Notes: generated by a model from the letters alone, not told the origin. A DNA stretch of 64,000 nt from Actinomycetes bacterium (GCA_021816935.1 JAKAWR010000001.1:186001-250000); one strand, 5' to 3'. Positions 33,471 through 41,933 are shown, counted from the first letter of the stretch. Made by a program: numbers and translations.

Positions 33471-34853
33471 TCAGCCCGGAGACGATACCACTGCAGACGG
33501 GGGCGGGATAGTACCTTCCGTCCCCGGCAGACAGGCGTTCGAAAGAATGCTGGGCGGGCTTGCCAGCGACGGTGCTGTCGCGAACGCCGGGCTGCCAGTG
33601 AAGTCCACCATATCAAGTAGGTTGCTCGCGGCAGCGTCCCTGTTGGTAAGAGCCGGGAGGTTCCACTTCGTCTCAATCATGCGAAGAATCGACGTATGGT
33701 CCGATACCGCGTGCGATACATAGCCTGGCTTCGCATACGGGGACGCAATCACAAGGGGCACCCTTATCCCGTAGATGTTGAAACTGCCGGCCACGTCGGA
33801 CGATGAAAGAGAGGGCTGGATATTGTCGGGCTCGGGTGCAGCCGGCGGTGCCACGTGGTCGTAGTAGCCGCCTCCTTCGTCGTAAGTCCAGACAAGCAGC
33901 GTCTTGCCCCACCCCGGGCCTGCCATCACCGCATTCACAACCGATGCAAGGAAGCCGTCCCCAACCTGGATGTCCTGCCCCTCTCCCTCGCTGTTCGTAA
34001 GGTAATCCGTGTCGACCAACGATACGGCCGGCAGATTACCCGACTTCGCGTCGGAGTAGAAAGAAAGGATATTGGCAAGGTTCAGGGGGTATTTCGTGAG
34101 CAGCTCCGGATACAGCGCCATCGTGGGGAACGTACTGAAATAGTTCTTGAACGAGATCCCGTTCTTGTTGAGAATATCGAAGATCGTACCATTCGGGGGC
34201 GATGCCGCCAGATCGCTCGGTATGTCGTAGAAAGTGGTGAAATCGTCGATCAAACCCATCGACGTGCCAGCGATCAGGTAGCGCCGGTTGGGGAAGGTCG
34301 GTCCGAGCACCGAGCAAAAGTACCTGTCGCAGATCGCAAAAGTACCAGCAAAGCTGTACGTGAAAGGAATATCCTCAGAATCGTAGTAGCCCATAGACGC
34401 AGCGGTATTACCGTTCGTGACGAACCCGTTCATCTTCCCGCCGTCGTACGCCTCGTGAGTCAGGTTCCAACTGTTGCCAGGTACCGTGTAGGAACGGCAC
34501 TCACTCGGCATGTGAAACGATCGAATGTACTGCCCGTTGCCGTTCGGATTGGTGTTGGTCGGCTGCCCGCTCGAGTTGAGCGTCAGCCCGTCCCCGTGCC
34601 CCAACATACCCAAGATGTGATCATACGCACGGTTCTCGCTCATGAGGATCACGATGTGCTCGATCTGGGGAATCGTGTCCGTGCCCTCAGGAAGGGATGG
34701 ATTGGGCAGCGTATTCGGAGCGCCGCCCCCTCCCCCACCTCCACCGAACAGGCTGCATGACGACAGCGCCATCCCACCGGCACCTGCGACAGCCCCGCCG
34801 AGCAGGCTCCTCCGCGTGAACTTCGCCTTCATCAGCCGCTCGCCACCCGTCAT
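33471..34853 (-). CDS. Phosphoesterase (phospholipase C/acid phosphatase family), Tat lipoprotein
   Basis: Exported phosphoesterase of the phospholipase C / AcpA superfamily. The N-terminus carries a Tat signal (KFTRRSLLGGAVAGAGGMAL) ending in a lipobox (LSSC), so the protein is probably anchored outside the membrane. A poly-Gly spacer follows. Family motifs are IEHIVILMSENRAYDHILGM (metal-binding Glu/Asn), ICDRYFCSVLGPTFPNRRYL, LLVWTYDEGGGYYDHVAPP and VSHAVSDHTSILRMIETKW. ATG 34853 is chosen for GGAGAGG 8 nt upstream; the ORF's first 41 aa are not coding. The substrate (phospholipid or phosphomonoester) cannot be told. Transcribed from a TTGACT-N17-TAAGAT promoter. Confidence 0.9.
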   Translation of the reverse strand: MTGGERLMKAKFTRRSLLGGAVAGAGGMALSSCSLFGGGGGGGGAPNTLPNPSLPEGTDTIPQIEHIVILMSENRAYDHILGMLGHGDGLTLNSSGQPTNTNPNGNGQYIRSFHMPSECRSYTVPGNSWNLTHEAYDGGKMNGFVTNGNTAASMGYYDSEDIPFTYSFAGTFAICDRYFCSVLGPTFPNRRYLIAGTSMGLIDDFTTFYDIPSDLAASPPNGTIFDILNKNGISFKNYFSTFPTMALYPELLTKYPLNLANILSFYSDAKSGNLPAVSLVDTDYLTNSEGEGQDIQVGDGFLASVVNAVMAGPGWGKTLLVWTYDEGGGYYDHVAPPAAPEPDNIQPSLSSSDVAGSFNIYGIRVPLVIASPYAKPGYVSHAVSDHTSILRMIETKWNLPALTNRDAAASNLLDMVDFTGSPAFATAPSLASPPSILSNACLPGTEGTIPPPSAVVSSPG

Positions 34854-34996
34854 TATCCCTACCTCTCCACATTCACACCACTGCACTGACCTGGAGTGGC
34901 CCTCTGACGCACCCCGGCGACAACGCCACCCAGACCCTGGCACACGGCCTACGGCAACCGACTTGGCGATCCGCACCCAAATGTACCAGCGCGGCC

Positions 34997-35025
34997 ATCT
35001 TAACCCATCCCGCTTCTCCAGTCAA
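34997..35025 (-). promoter_or_regulatory. Promoter of phosphoesterase gene
   Basis: TTGACT and TAAGAT separated by 17 bp on the minus strand, predicting a leader of about 137 nt. No Pho-box-like direct repeat was recognised. Confidence 0.55.
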
Positions 35026-35070
35026 GCAAGCCGCGCCCAACATTCGACGCTCCGCCTACGAGCCCACGCC

Positions 35071-35105
35071 GTGCGTTACGTTACGCACTACTGGCGGTTA
35101 GCCGC
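35071..35105. promoter_or_regulatory. Two adjacent palindromes in divergent promoter region
   Basis: GTGCGT-TACGTT-ACGCAC (35071-35088) and GCGG-TTAG-CCGC (35094-35105) lie between the phosphoesterase and glycosyltransferase-like genes. The first has the form of a dimeric-regulator operator. Confidence 0.3.
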
Positions 35106-35136
35106 CTGTCGCCACTGTTACCACGCCCGGCCTTGC

Positions 35137-35142
35137 TAGCAT
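35137..35142 (+). promoter_or_regulatory. -10 box of glycosyltransferase-like gene, leaderless type
   Basis: TAGCAT lies 6 nt before ATG 35149. No Shine-Dalgarno. Confidence 0.45.
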
Positions 35143-35148
35143 ATCTAC

Positions 35149-36756
35149 ATGCCGGGGATACGTGATTTCCTGCGGTCCCTACTGCCCGAGGAGCGCGACG
35201 CGGTCGCATACGGCGCCTCGGGGATTTTCGCGCTGTGCGTTGCGATGTTCTCCGGGATTGCCCTTTACAGGCAATGGGGAGAGATCGCCGCGGGACCGTA
35301 TCTTGCCGGGTGCGTTTTCTCGCTTCTCATCGCACGGTATCGTCGCCGTAGCCGCGACCCCGGCGATGCGCACCGGGTGCGGCACGCCCCGAGAGCCCGG
35401 TCCCTCTCGATCTCCGCGGCGCCCCGGCCTGCAATCCTCCGACGGGTAAACCACACCCTACTTGCGATCCGACAGACGCTTTCTCGCTCGGCCGGGCCGC
35501 GTTCCGCACCCTCCCTTACCCTTGCAAGAGTCGCGATCATGGCCGGCGTGCTTGCCGGTGCCATGGCCCTGCCGCTTGCCCTGGAAGTCGCCTGGGAGAC
35601 GAGCTCACCCGCTGTCGCTCAGACCACGACGCACATCCAGCCGGAAGGCCTTGTAATCGAGAACGGCGGCAGGGCCATACTTAGTGGTCACCATCTCTAC
35701 ACCCCTATGCCCACTGCAAAGGCTTCCACACCAGCCCGCCCGCACGAGGGCGCGTCAGGCCCGCGGGCTGGTCCGACTGCCTCCACCGGCACCGCCTCCC
35801 CGCCCTCATCGGCCTCGTCCACCCCAGGGCCGGGCAAGGGCCACGGCGGTCAACCGTCCTACGACCGGTACTTCCCCTACCTGCCGGGAATGGCCGGGCT
35901 CGGTACGCTGAGCGGCACCCATGCTCCCCGATCGATCAGCGACGCAAGGGTTACCTTCTCGATCCTCTCGATCCTGATCGTGCTTGCCGCCCTCTGGCTC
36001 AACGGAGCGGGGGGTGAGCCTGCCGTGCTTGCGTTCCAAGCGTTGACGATGCTCCCGGCCACAGCGTTGCCACTCGTCACCGGCGGTGACGACATCCCGG
36101 TGGTCGCATTCATGCTTCTCGCTCTCGTCCTTCTCAGGAGGCGCAACATGCTGGCAGCCGGGATAGTCCTCGGCGCCGCGTTCTCCCTCAAGTTCACCGC
36201 ATGGCCTCTTGCGGCATTGGCCCTGGTGGCGGCATACCAGATCGGATCAAAGAAAGCCGCTGCCAAACTCGCTGGCGGCATCGCCCTGGTCTCGGTACCG
36301 GTGATAGCACCGTCACTGGCCACGAACGTCCGCGCCTTTGTAGACGATGCCATCCTCTATCCCCTCGGACTCACCAAGGTTCACTCGCCGGCCGCCAGCC
36401 CGTTGCCGGGCCATCTGATCGTGTCCCTGATTCCCTCCGTTCACGGAGCGTACGTACTTGCGCTCGCCTTCACGGGCATCGTGCTGCTCGTCGCAGCGCT
36501 CAGACGATGGCGACTGACCGAAGCGGCGACACTCGCCAAGCTCACAGGCTACGCCTTCCTCGTGGCTGTGATGCTGGCTCCCTCGACACGCTTCGGCTAC
36601 CTCCTCTACCCCTTGGATCTTCTTGTCTGGGCGCCCCTTCTCAGCGCGCCCGTTGCCCGCCGGATAGGCTGGTCGGGAAGGCTGGTGAGCTCGGAGCAGC
36701 CCGGCACCGGCAATCAACTTCTTGACGGCGAAGCGCGGCTCCCGGTCATCGCGTAG
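35149..36756 (+). CDS. Polytopic membrane protein, GT87/DUF2029-like
   Basis: A 535-aa protein with about 10-11 transmembrane helices. Features recall actinobacterial GT-C mannosyltransferases (GT87/DUF2029): an extracytoplasmic loop with YDRYFPYLPG after a helix, then ISDARVTFSILSILIVL, and FSLKFTAWPLAALAL. Such enzymes use polyprenyl-phosphate sugars outside the membrane. An unusual Pro/Ser/Thr/Gly-rich stretch (about residues 185-240) sits in the first large loop where the catalytic acid is expected. The N-terminus is a helix pair followed by an Arg-rich cytoplasmic segment. Assignment is by architecture; the sugar and acceptor are unknown. Confidence 0.6.
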   Translation: MPGIRDFLRSLLPEERDAVAYGASGIFALCVAMFSGIALYRQWGEIAAGPYLAGCVFSLLIARYRRRSRDPGDAHRVRHAPRARSLSISAAPRPAILRRVNHTLLAIRQTLSRSAGPRSAPSLTLARVAIMAGVLAGAMALPLALEVAWETSSPAVAQTTTHIQPEGLVIENGGRAILSGHHLYTPMPTAKASTPARPHEGASGPRAGPTASTGTASPPSSASSTPGPGKGHGGQPSYDRYFPYLPGMAGLGTLSGTHAPRSISDARVTFSILSILIVLAALWLNGAGGEPAVLAFQALTMLPATALPLVTGGDDIPVVAFMLLALVLLRRRNMLAAGIVLGAAFSLKFTAWPLAALALVAAYQIGSKKAAAKLAGGIALVSVPVIAPSLATNVRAFVDDAILYPLGLTKVHSPAASPLPGHLIVSLIPSVHGAYVLALAFTGIVLLVAALRRWRLTEAATLAKLTGYAFLVAVMLAPSTRFGYLLYPLDLLVWAPLLSAPVARRIGWSGRLVSSEQPGTGNQLLDGEARLPVIA

Positions 36757-36803
36757 CGCTCTGCGGGTGATCCCGGTTCCTCGCCCAACGACCAGGGAAC
36801 CTT

Positions 36804-37535
36804 TCAGCTGCCGTCGCTCTCCGGTGCAAGTTGAATCGCCAGCGGGGTGAGGCTTCCTACCCCTTGCGCCTTGTCGCCCGGCACCCGCCCCTTGCCGGCC
36901 GATCCTGCAGCGCCCGAACTGCTGCTGCCGATCATTACCGCTACGTCCCAGTAACGGGAGTCGCTCGCGGCTCTCCTTGCGAGGAGTTCGTACCCGCCAC
37001 CGCCGAACGGGAACGGGCCGCTCGTTGCCGACCTACCAGACGCTCCTCGGTCCTGACCTGGCGCCGCGCCGGCAAGCCGCTCCGTCTCATGAAAGGAGGC
37101 GACTTTGCCCTTGAACGTCAGTGACCACCCGCCGCCGCTCAGCGCGCGCCCGAAGAAGCTCTCGAGACGGCCAGATGCATCCCTCGTCGCCAGTTCCGCT
37201 ATCGTGTCGTAGCTGAGCCCACCACTGGCTCCGGGAAACACTCTTTCCACCGAGGCACCCTGCGGCACGGGCACCGCGTCGAGAACGTCCGGCGGCGGCT
37301 GCCCGTTCTTCACCATCGTCCAGAGTACTGTCGCGCTTCTGTTCCCGCCGGCCCCAGCCTGCCCGCCACGGGCGCCCGAGATGCTTCCCCCACTCCGACG
37401 CCCTCCGGTACTGCCGGTAAGAAGCCCGGTAGCCACCGTGCCCGCGACGAAGATCATCAGCGCCAAGCCGGCGACGAAAAGCGCCGGTCTGAGACTCGGC
37501 GCCAGCGCCGCCCCGGGCGCCTTGGACGTCCTCAA
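36804..37535 (-). CDS. Membrane-anchored hypothetical protein downstream of bifunctional nuclease
   Basis: The family is not recognised. The 243-aa product has one N-terminal membrane helix (ALFVAGLALMIFVAGTVATGLL) and a Gly/Ser-rich stalk. An extracytoplasmic domain of about 170 aa follows (VLDAVPVPQGASVERVFPGA...ATRDASGRLESFFGRALSGGGWSL). The pattern of a single-variable polynomial-like fold with PxPxGA and FF..AL...GW recalls small periplasmic domains that follow a membrane anchor in actinobacteria. The TTG start overlaps the nuclease stop (TTGA), so it is co-translated. Confidence 0.75.
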   Translation of the reverse strand: MRTSKAPGAALAPSLRPALFVAGLALMIFVAGTVATGLLTGSTGGRRSGGSISGARGGQAGAGGNRSATVLWTMVKNGQPPPDVLDAVPVPQGASVERVFPGASGGLSYDTIAELATRDASGRLESFFGRALSGGGWSLTFKGKVASFHETERLAGAAPGQDRGASGRSATSGPFPFGGGGYELLARRAASDSRYWDVAVMIGSSSSGAAGSAGKGRVPGDKAQGVGSLTPLAIQLAPESDGS

Positions 37536-38044
37536 GAGGTGCCGAAATCCTCGGGCCTGATATGCTCCAGGAACTCCCTGAACTGCCCGACCAGCTCCTC
37601 TGCGTTCTCGGGCGAATCCCCCTCACCATCCTCGAGCTCCAGCGCTATCATTATCCCCTCCGAGTCCATCAGCTCATCCGAGACAAATATCGGGCTCTCC
37701 ATGCGCAGGGCGATCGCAACGGCGTCCGACGGTCGCGACGAGATCACCTGCGATTCCTTGCCGTATTTCAGATGGAGCTCCGCGAAGTACGTCGAAGCGC
37801 TCAACTCCGTTACCACCACTCGGTCAAGCCTGGCGCCAAGGGCCACCAGGATATCTCTCATCAGGTCGTGTGTCAGCGGCCGGGGCGGTTCGATTCCCTG
37901 AGCCGCTATCGCTATAGAGGTAGCTTCCGGCGGGCCCACGAAGATCGGTAAGGTCCTCCCAAGACCGTCGGTTTCCGTAAGAAGGAGCACCGGAGTACTG
38001 GACTGCAGGTCCACTCTTACCGCGCTCAGCCTGACTTGGATCAT
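37532..38044 (-). CDS. Bifunctional nuclease family protein (DUF151)
   Basis: Domain typical of bifunctional DNase/RNase (BFN) proteins: VRLSAVRVDLQSSTPVLLLTE, then LPIFVGPPEATSIAIAAQGI, RPLTHDLMRDILVALGA and SRPSDAVAIALRMESPIFVSDELMD. It is 170 aa with an acidic C-terminus. In actinobacteria this gene sits next to FHA and MerR (ftsR-type) genes, as here; its physiological role is poorly defined. ATG 38044 is chosen because the extra 49 aa of the ORF overlap merR out of frame and TATCGT lies 6 nt upstream. Confidence 0.93.
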   Translation of the reverse strand: MIQVRLSAVRVDLQSSTPVLLLTETDGLGRTLPIFVGPPEATSIAIAAQGIEPPRPLTHDLMRDILVALGARLDRVVVTELSASTYFAELHLKYGKESQVISSRPSDAVAIALRMESPIFVSDELMDSEGIMIALELEDGEGDSPENAEELVGQFREFLEHIRPEDFGTS

Positions 38045-38050
38045 ACTTGA

Positions 38051-38056
38051 ACGATA
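38051..38056 (-). promoter_or_regulatory. -10 box of bifunctional nuclease gene, leaderless type
   Basis: TATCGT on the minus strand, 6 nt before ATG 38044, inside the gap after merR. Confidence 0.4.
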
Positions 38057-38130
38057 CCCCGCCTGGGTTGCCTTCGGAAACCGCCCGTCGTCCCCGAAGT
38101 CATCAGCTTCTTTGGGACCGCAATGCGTGG

Positions 38131-39132
38131 TCAGAGTCCCAGCAGCTTCTCCAACCTCGCCTCCAGCAGCTTCCCGTGAAACGACTCGCAAGTCTTGAGA
38201 AGGGCCCTCGCTCTCTCCGCCGCCCGTGCCCGCGCCTCCGGGTTCCGCTGCAGCAGCAACGGCGTAACCGCCTGCTCGACAATTCCGGCTTCCCTCTCGG
38301 CCGCATGCCTGAAGACCGCAAGGTGCCGGGCATCGAACCCGTAGCCAGCCAACTCCGAGGCGAGGCGCGCTATCGTCAGGGCCGCTTCCCGGTACGAGAC
38401 CACCCCCCCAACCCGCTCGCCCGAGATCAGGCCGTATGCCTCGAGGTCGCTCAGGACCTCCGTCTTTACCCCCGCCTCCTCGGCCAGCTCCTCACGCGCC
38501 ATGATCCACGGATCGGAGGAGCCGTCGGAAGCGTCCCTGTAGGCACCCTCATTGGCCGAACCTCCAATGTCGACGGAGCCGGGAACCCGCGATCCGTCAT
38601 CGACGCCCGCTTGCGGCGATCCGTCACCGGAGCCGCGGGCCGGCAATCCGTCACCGGAGCCGACCGACAACGATACATCGCTGGGGCTGGCTAGCCCTAC
38701 GGATTCCGCTACCTCCCGGGACCCCACTCGGTCGTCTCCGCTGGACAGCCGGGCCGGGGACGACCGTCCACGGCGCCTGCCGACCGGGGCAACCGGACCG
38801 ACCGGACTGCTTGCGATCGGTGCCATTGGAAAAAGCTGCTGTTCCTCGTCCTCACGTGGCCGTCCGCCGGATTCGAGCCTTCCGCGGATAACCTTCAACG
38901 GCAGATAGTGCTCTCTCTGCTGGCGCAGAACCCAGCGAAGCCGGGCGACATCCTCATCGAAGAACTTCCGGTAACCCGATGGCGTCCTCTCCGGCGTAAC
39001 GAGACCCTGACTTTCGAGAAAGCGGATCTTCGAGATCGTTACGTCGGGAAACTCAGCCCTCAACAACTCCAGTACCTCCCCTATAGAGAGAAAACCTCCC
39101 TCGGCCGGGCCCCGCTCTTCACCTGGCATCAC
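38131..39132 (-). CDS. MerR-family regulator, FtsR-like
   Basis: The N-terminal MerR helix-turn-helix reads LSIGEVLELLRAEFPDVTIS, KIRFLESQGLVTPERTPSGYRKF and VARLRWVLRQQREHYLPLKVIRGRL. A long Gly/Ser/Asp-rich spacer (about residues 105-215) is followed by a second helical domain (ELAEEAGVKTEVLSDLEAYGLI...YREAALTIARLASELAGYGF). This two-domain plan and the FHA neighbour match the FtsR regulators of actinobacteria that control ftsZ. At 333 aa it is longer than usual because of the spacer. The start overlaps the FHA gene stop by 4 nt. Confidence 0.88.
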   Translation of the reverse strand: MMPGEERGPAEGGFLSIGEVLELLRAEFPDVTISKIRFLESQGLVTPERTPSGYRKFFDEDVARLRWVLRQQREHYLPLKVIRGRLESGGRPREDEEQQLFPMAPIASSPVGPVAPVGRRRGRSSPARLSSGDDRVGSREVAESVGLASPSDVSLSVGSGDGLPARGSGDGSPQAGVDDGSRVPGSVDIGGSANEGAYRDASDGSSDPWIMAREELAEEAGVKTEVLSDLEAYGLISGERVGGVVSYREAALTIARLASELAGYGFDARHLAVFRHAAEREAGIVEQAVTPLLLQRNPEARARAAERARALLKTCESFHGKLLEARLEKLLGL

Positions 39133-39713
39133 CCGGCACCGCCTGCTGTGCTGCGTCCCGCACCACCGCCACCGGCCCCACCGCCAGCGCCCTGCCCGAT
39201 ATCACCGGCCCCGGATCCACCACCTACGTCGTCGCCCATCGGTGCCGTGTACACGAGGCGGAACTTCCCGATCTGCACCTCGTCGCCATGCTCGAGAACC
39301 GCCTCATCAACTCTCTCGCGGTTGACATAGGTGCCGTTCAGCGATCCGGCATCCTGAATGATGAAGACACCGTTTCCCTGCCGCCGTACTTCGGCATGCC
39401 GCCTGGAAACCGTGATGTCGTCGAGGAAAACGTCACTGTCCGGGTGCCTACCCACCCTGGTCACTTCCTGGTCCAGCAGGTATCCGGTCCCAGCGTTCGG
39501 CCCGCGGCGCACGGCCAGGATCGGCTGGTCACGCCTCTCGGGCTCGGTACCTGCTTGAGATCCTCTCAGCTCCATCCCACCACTCTCTTCTCCGACATCG
39601 GCCAAGACGACCGCAATGGTCGCTTCCGGGGATTCCTCGATAAGAGCAGCCCCGCAGGACGAACAGAAGCTGGACCCCCTGGGGTTCCGGTGGCCACAAC
39701 TGGGACAGAACAC
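39129..39713 (-). CDS. FHA-domain protein with N-terminal zinc ribbon
   Basis: The N-terminus is a double-Cys zinc ribbon (FCPSCGHRNPRGSSFCSSCGAAL); the FHA domain follows (LDQEVTRVGRHPDSDVFLDD, VSRRHAEVRRQG, DAGSLNGTYVNRE), then a Gly/Ala-rich tail. FHA domains bind phosphothreonine peptides. By context it is the positional equivalent of GarA/OdhI, which control 2-oxoglutarate metabolism, but the ETTS phosphorylation motif of GarA is not visible. GTG 39713 is selected because it precedes the ribbon directly and TAGGAT lies 7 nt upstream; the longer ORF overlaps gcvH. 194 aa. Confidence 0.88.
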   Translation of the reverse strand: MFCPSCGHRNPRGSSFCSSCGAALIEESPEATIAVVLADVGEESGGMELRGSQAGTEPERRDQPILAVRRGPNAGTGYLLDQEVTRVGRHPDSDVFLDDITVSRRHAEVRRQGNGVFIIQDAGSLNGTYVNRERVDEAVLEHGDEVQIGKFRLVYTAPMGDDVGGGSGAGDIGQGAGGGAGGGGAGRSTAGGAG

Positions 39714-39720
39714 GATCCTG

Positions 39721-39726
39721 ATCCTA
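39721..39726 (-). promoter_or_regulatory. -10 box of FHA gene, leaderless type
   Basis: TAGGAT on the minus strand, 7 nt before GTG 39713. Confidence 0.4.
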
Positions 39727-39760
39727 CCCCTCTTCCGCTCCCCGCCGCCGTCCCCCCGAG

Positions 39761-40141
39761 CTAACCATTCGTAATCGCTCCATAGGCTGCGGCATCCATA
39801 AGACCTTCCGGGCCTCCCGCGTCCCCGATCTCCATCACGCAAAGCCAACCCTCCCCATAGGGGTCGCTGTTCACGAGCTCCGGGGCCTCATCGAGCAGTC
39901 CGTTCACCTCGACCACGGTACCGGCAACAGGGGCGTACACCTCAGAGACGGACTTGGTCGATTCGATCTCACCGAGAATGTCGCCTTCGGCAAGACTCTT
40001 ACCGACCTCCGGCAAGTCCACATAGACGACATCACCCAGAGCATCCTGAGCGTAATCTGTAATACCCACTCTGACCAACGAGCCCGTGGCGGCCACCCAC
40101 TCGTGCTCCTTCGTGTACTGCAACTCTTCCGGGATTCGCAT
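39761..40141 (-). CDS. gcvH: Glycine cleavage system H protein
   Basis: Lipoyl carrier of the glycine cleavage system. The family signature spans [32 protein letters not shown], with the lipoylated lysine in ESTKSVSE; the N-terminus [16 protein letters not shown] is typical. It is 126 aa from ATG 40141; the ORF's extra nine residues are dropped. No gcvT or gcvP is near, but gcvH-FHA-MerR-nuclease is a common actinobacterial order. It would be a client of the LipB-LipA fusion. Confidence 0.95.
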   Translation of the reverse strand: MRIPEELQYTKEHEWVAATGSLVRVGITDYAQDALGDVVYVDLPEVGKSLAEGDILGEIESTKSVSEVYAPVAGTVVEVNGLLDEAPELVNSDPYGEGWLCVMEIGDAGGPEGLMDAAAYGAITNG

Positions 40142-40177
40142 GAGCCTTAATCTTACTCGCTGTAACACCGCGACGCC

Positions 40178-40882
40178 TCAGGCCCGCGCGGCGGCTTTCC
40201 GCAGCTGCCGTACCGCCACGCCAGGCGAGACCGAGCCATGGAACACGGCGGATCCGGCGACCAGCACGCCCGCACCCGCCCGCACGCACGCTTCCGCCGT
40301 GCCGGCTGCGATCCCTCCGTCCACCTCCACAAGCACCTCGCGCCCCCGGTGCCTACCGGCTGCGCAGGCCATTTCCCCGACCTCGGCAAGCTTGGGCAGC
40401 ATCTCTACCATAAAGGCCTGCCCGCCGAAGCCAGGATGAACTGTCATCACGAGCACAAGGTCGACGATGTCCACGATTCCGGCAAGTGCAGCCGCGGGCG
40501 TCTCGGGATTGATCGCAGCGCCAATACCCTTCCCCGCACGCCTCGCCTGCTCGACCGCGAGCTCAACCCCTCCTGCCTCCACGTGAACGATACACCGGGA
40601 GGCGCCCACCTCGAAGAACGCAGGCATCATATCGAGTGGGTTGTCGATCATCAGATGACACTCAATGGCGAGCCGGGTATGCGAGACCAGCGACTTGACT
40701 ACAGGCGGCCCGACGGTCAGGTTGGGCACGAAATGGCCGTCCATCACGTCAACATGAATCAGGTCGGCATAACGCTCAACCGCCCGCACAGCATCGCCGA
40801 GGGCGGCGAAGTCTGCCGACAGGATCGACGGTGCCACGAGCACCGTACCGGAAGTGCCCGAGCCTTCCGTTCTCGGGATCAC
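40178..40882 (-). CDS. rpe: Ribulose-phosphate 3-epimerase
   Basis: Interconverts ribulose 5-phosphate and xylulose 5-phosphate. TIM-barrel motifs are APSILSADFAALGD (first strand), HVDVMDGHFVPNLTVGPPVV (metal His and Asp), CHLMIDNP, VMTVHPGFGGQAF and EVDGGIAAGTAEACVRAGAG. It is 234 aa from GTG 40882, which overlaps the fmt stop as GTGA and has GGGAGC upstream. The much longer ORF in the track runs antisense-free through fmt in another frame and is not real. Confidence 0.96.
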   Translation of the reverse strand: MIPRTEGSGTSGTVLVAPSILSADFAALGDAVRAVERYADLIHVDVMDGHFVPNLTVGPPVVKSLVSHTRLAIECHLMIDNPLDMMPAFFEVGASRCIVHVEAGGVELAVEQARRAGKGIGAAINPETPAAALAGIVDIVDLVLVMTVHPGFGGQAFMVEMLPKLAEVGEMACAAGRHRGREVLVEVDGGIAAGTAEACVRAGAGVLVAGSAVFHGSVSPGVAVRQLRKAAARA

Positions 40883-41877
40883 GCTCCCAGCCTTTCCCCG
40901 GGAACGATCCGAGCTCCCCGTGCCCAGTCCACAGCCGCCATAGTGTCTCGCCCTTCGCCCTGCACCTGAACAATCTTCAGCCTCCCTGATCCGGTTTGCA
41001 CCGTCACCCCGTCCTGGAACACTTCGATCGAACCGGGAAGAGCCGGGCTGGCAGGCCGGGCACCTTCCGCACGCCCTTCTCCGGTCGCCGGCTCGCCGCT
41101 GTCCCCGGAGGAACTCAATCGGTCGAAGCTCGTTCCGTTGGCCCGGCCGCCCTCCGGACTTGCAGAGTCCGGCTGCTCGCCAGCCTGCCTGATGAGCAGC
41201 CTCCTGCCCCTGAATGCCGTCCACGCCCTCTCCAGGCGCACGAGCCTGGCAATGGAGACGCAGTCCCGGCTCCAGTCGATCTCCAATTCGCCCGACTCCA
41301 GCTTGGCCGCGTAGGTTGCCTCCCCCGCCTGGGCTCGTGCGACCGGAAGATCGCCGGCACCACCTGCCAGCACTTCCACGATCAGCTCCGCCCCGGCAAT
41401 CGCCAGGCTTGCAGTGAGTTCTCCCACCGTCTCGCACGCACCAATCCCGATCGTTCTCGTCGCCAGCACCGGACCGGTGTCGAGACCCTCATCCAGTTCC
41501 ATAATGCTCACCCCGGTAACCTCGTCTCCCGCCATGATCGCCCGTTCGACCGGGGCGGCACCCCGCCACCGCGGAAGCAGCGAGAAATGCACGTTCAACA
41601 TCTTCACCCTGCGCAGCACCTCTCCCGGAATAATCCTGCCGTATGCAACCACCACCCCCAGGTCGAGAGGCACCTCCGTGACAGGCTCCAACGAGTGATA
41701 CACCGGGAGGCCGAGATCTACGGCCCTGGTCTTCACCGCTGTCGCCGACAGCTCGCCCCTCCGCCCTCTCCGCTTATCGGCCTGCGTAACCACGGCAACG
41801 ATCTCGTGACCTGCCTCTGCGAGCGCGTCGAGGCACACAACTGCAGCCGACGGGCTCCCGAGAAACGCCAACCTCAT
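40879..41877 (-). CDS. fmt: Methionyl-tRNA formyltransferase
   Basis: Formylates initiator Met-tRNA using 10-formyl-THF. N-terminal catalytic domain: FLGSPSAAVVCLDAL, VVAYGRIIPGEVL and the active-site segment NVHFSLLPRWRGAAPVERAI (catalytic Asn/His), with Asp in MELDEGLDTGPV. The C-terminal domain contains an insertion rich in Gly/Ser/Pro (residues about 235-275). It is 332 aa. CTGAGG lies 6 nt before the ATG. Part of priA-def-fmt-rpe, the usual def/fmt company. Confidence 0.96.
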   Translation of the reverse strand: MRLAFLGSPSAAVVCLDALAEAGHEIVAVVTQADKRRGRRGELSATAVKTRAVDLGLPVYHSLEPVTEVPLDLGVVVAYGRIIPGEVLRRVKMLNVHFSLLPRWRGAAPVERAIMAGDEVTGVSIMELDEGLDTGPVLATRTIGIGACETVGELTASLAIAGAELIVEVLAGGAGDLPVARAQAGEATYAAKLESGELEIDWSRDCVSIARLVRLERAWTAFRGRRLLIRQAGEQPDSASPEGGRANGTSFDRLSSSGDSGEPATGEGRAEGARPASPALPGSIEVFQDGVTVQTGSGRLKIVQVQGEGRDTMAAVDWARGARIVPGERLGA

Positions 41878-41933
41878 AAGAGCCTCAGCAGCCCTTCAAG
41901 CGGGCCTGCCTATCCGGGCGGCGCCCGGCGCGA

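Noticed and set aside
33855-34760. 301-aa + strand ORF
   Set aside because: Antisense to the phosphoesterase, which has clear family motifs.
38875-38891. GAGCCTTCCGCGGATAA resembling the dispersed repeat
   Set aside because: Lies inside conserved MerR coding sequence (KVIRGRLES) and matches only in part.
40883-41437. Upstream extension of the rpe ORF
   Set aside because: It overlaps fmt in another frame; the GTG at 40882 overlapping the fmt stop is sufficient.
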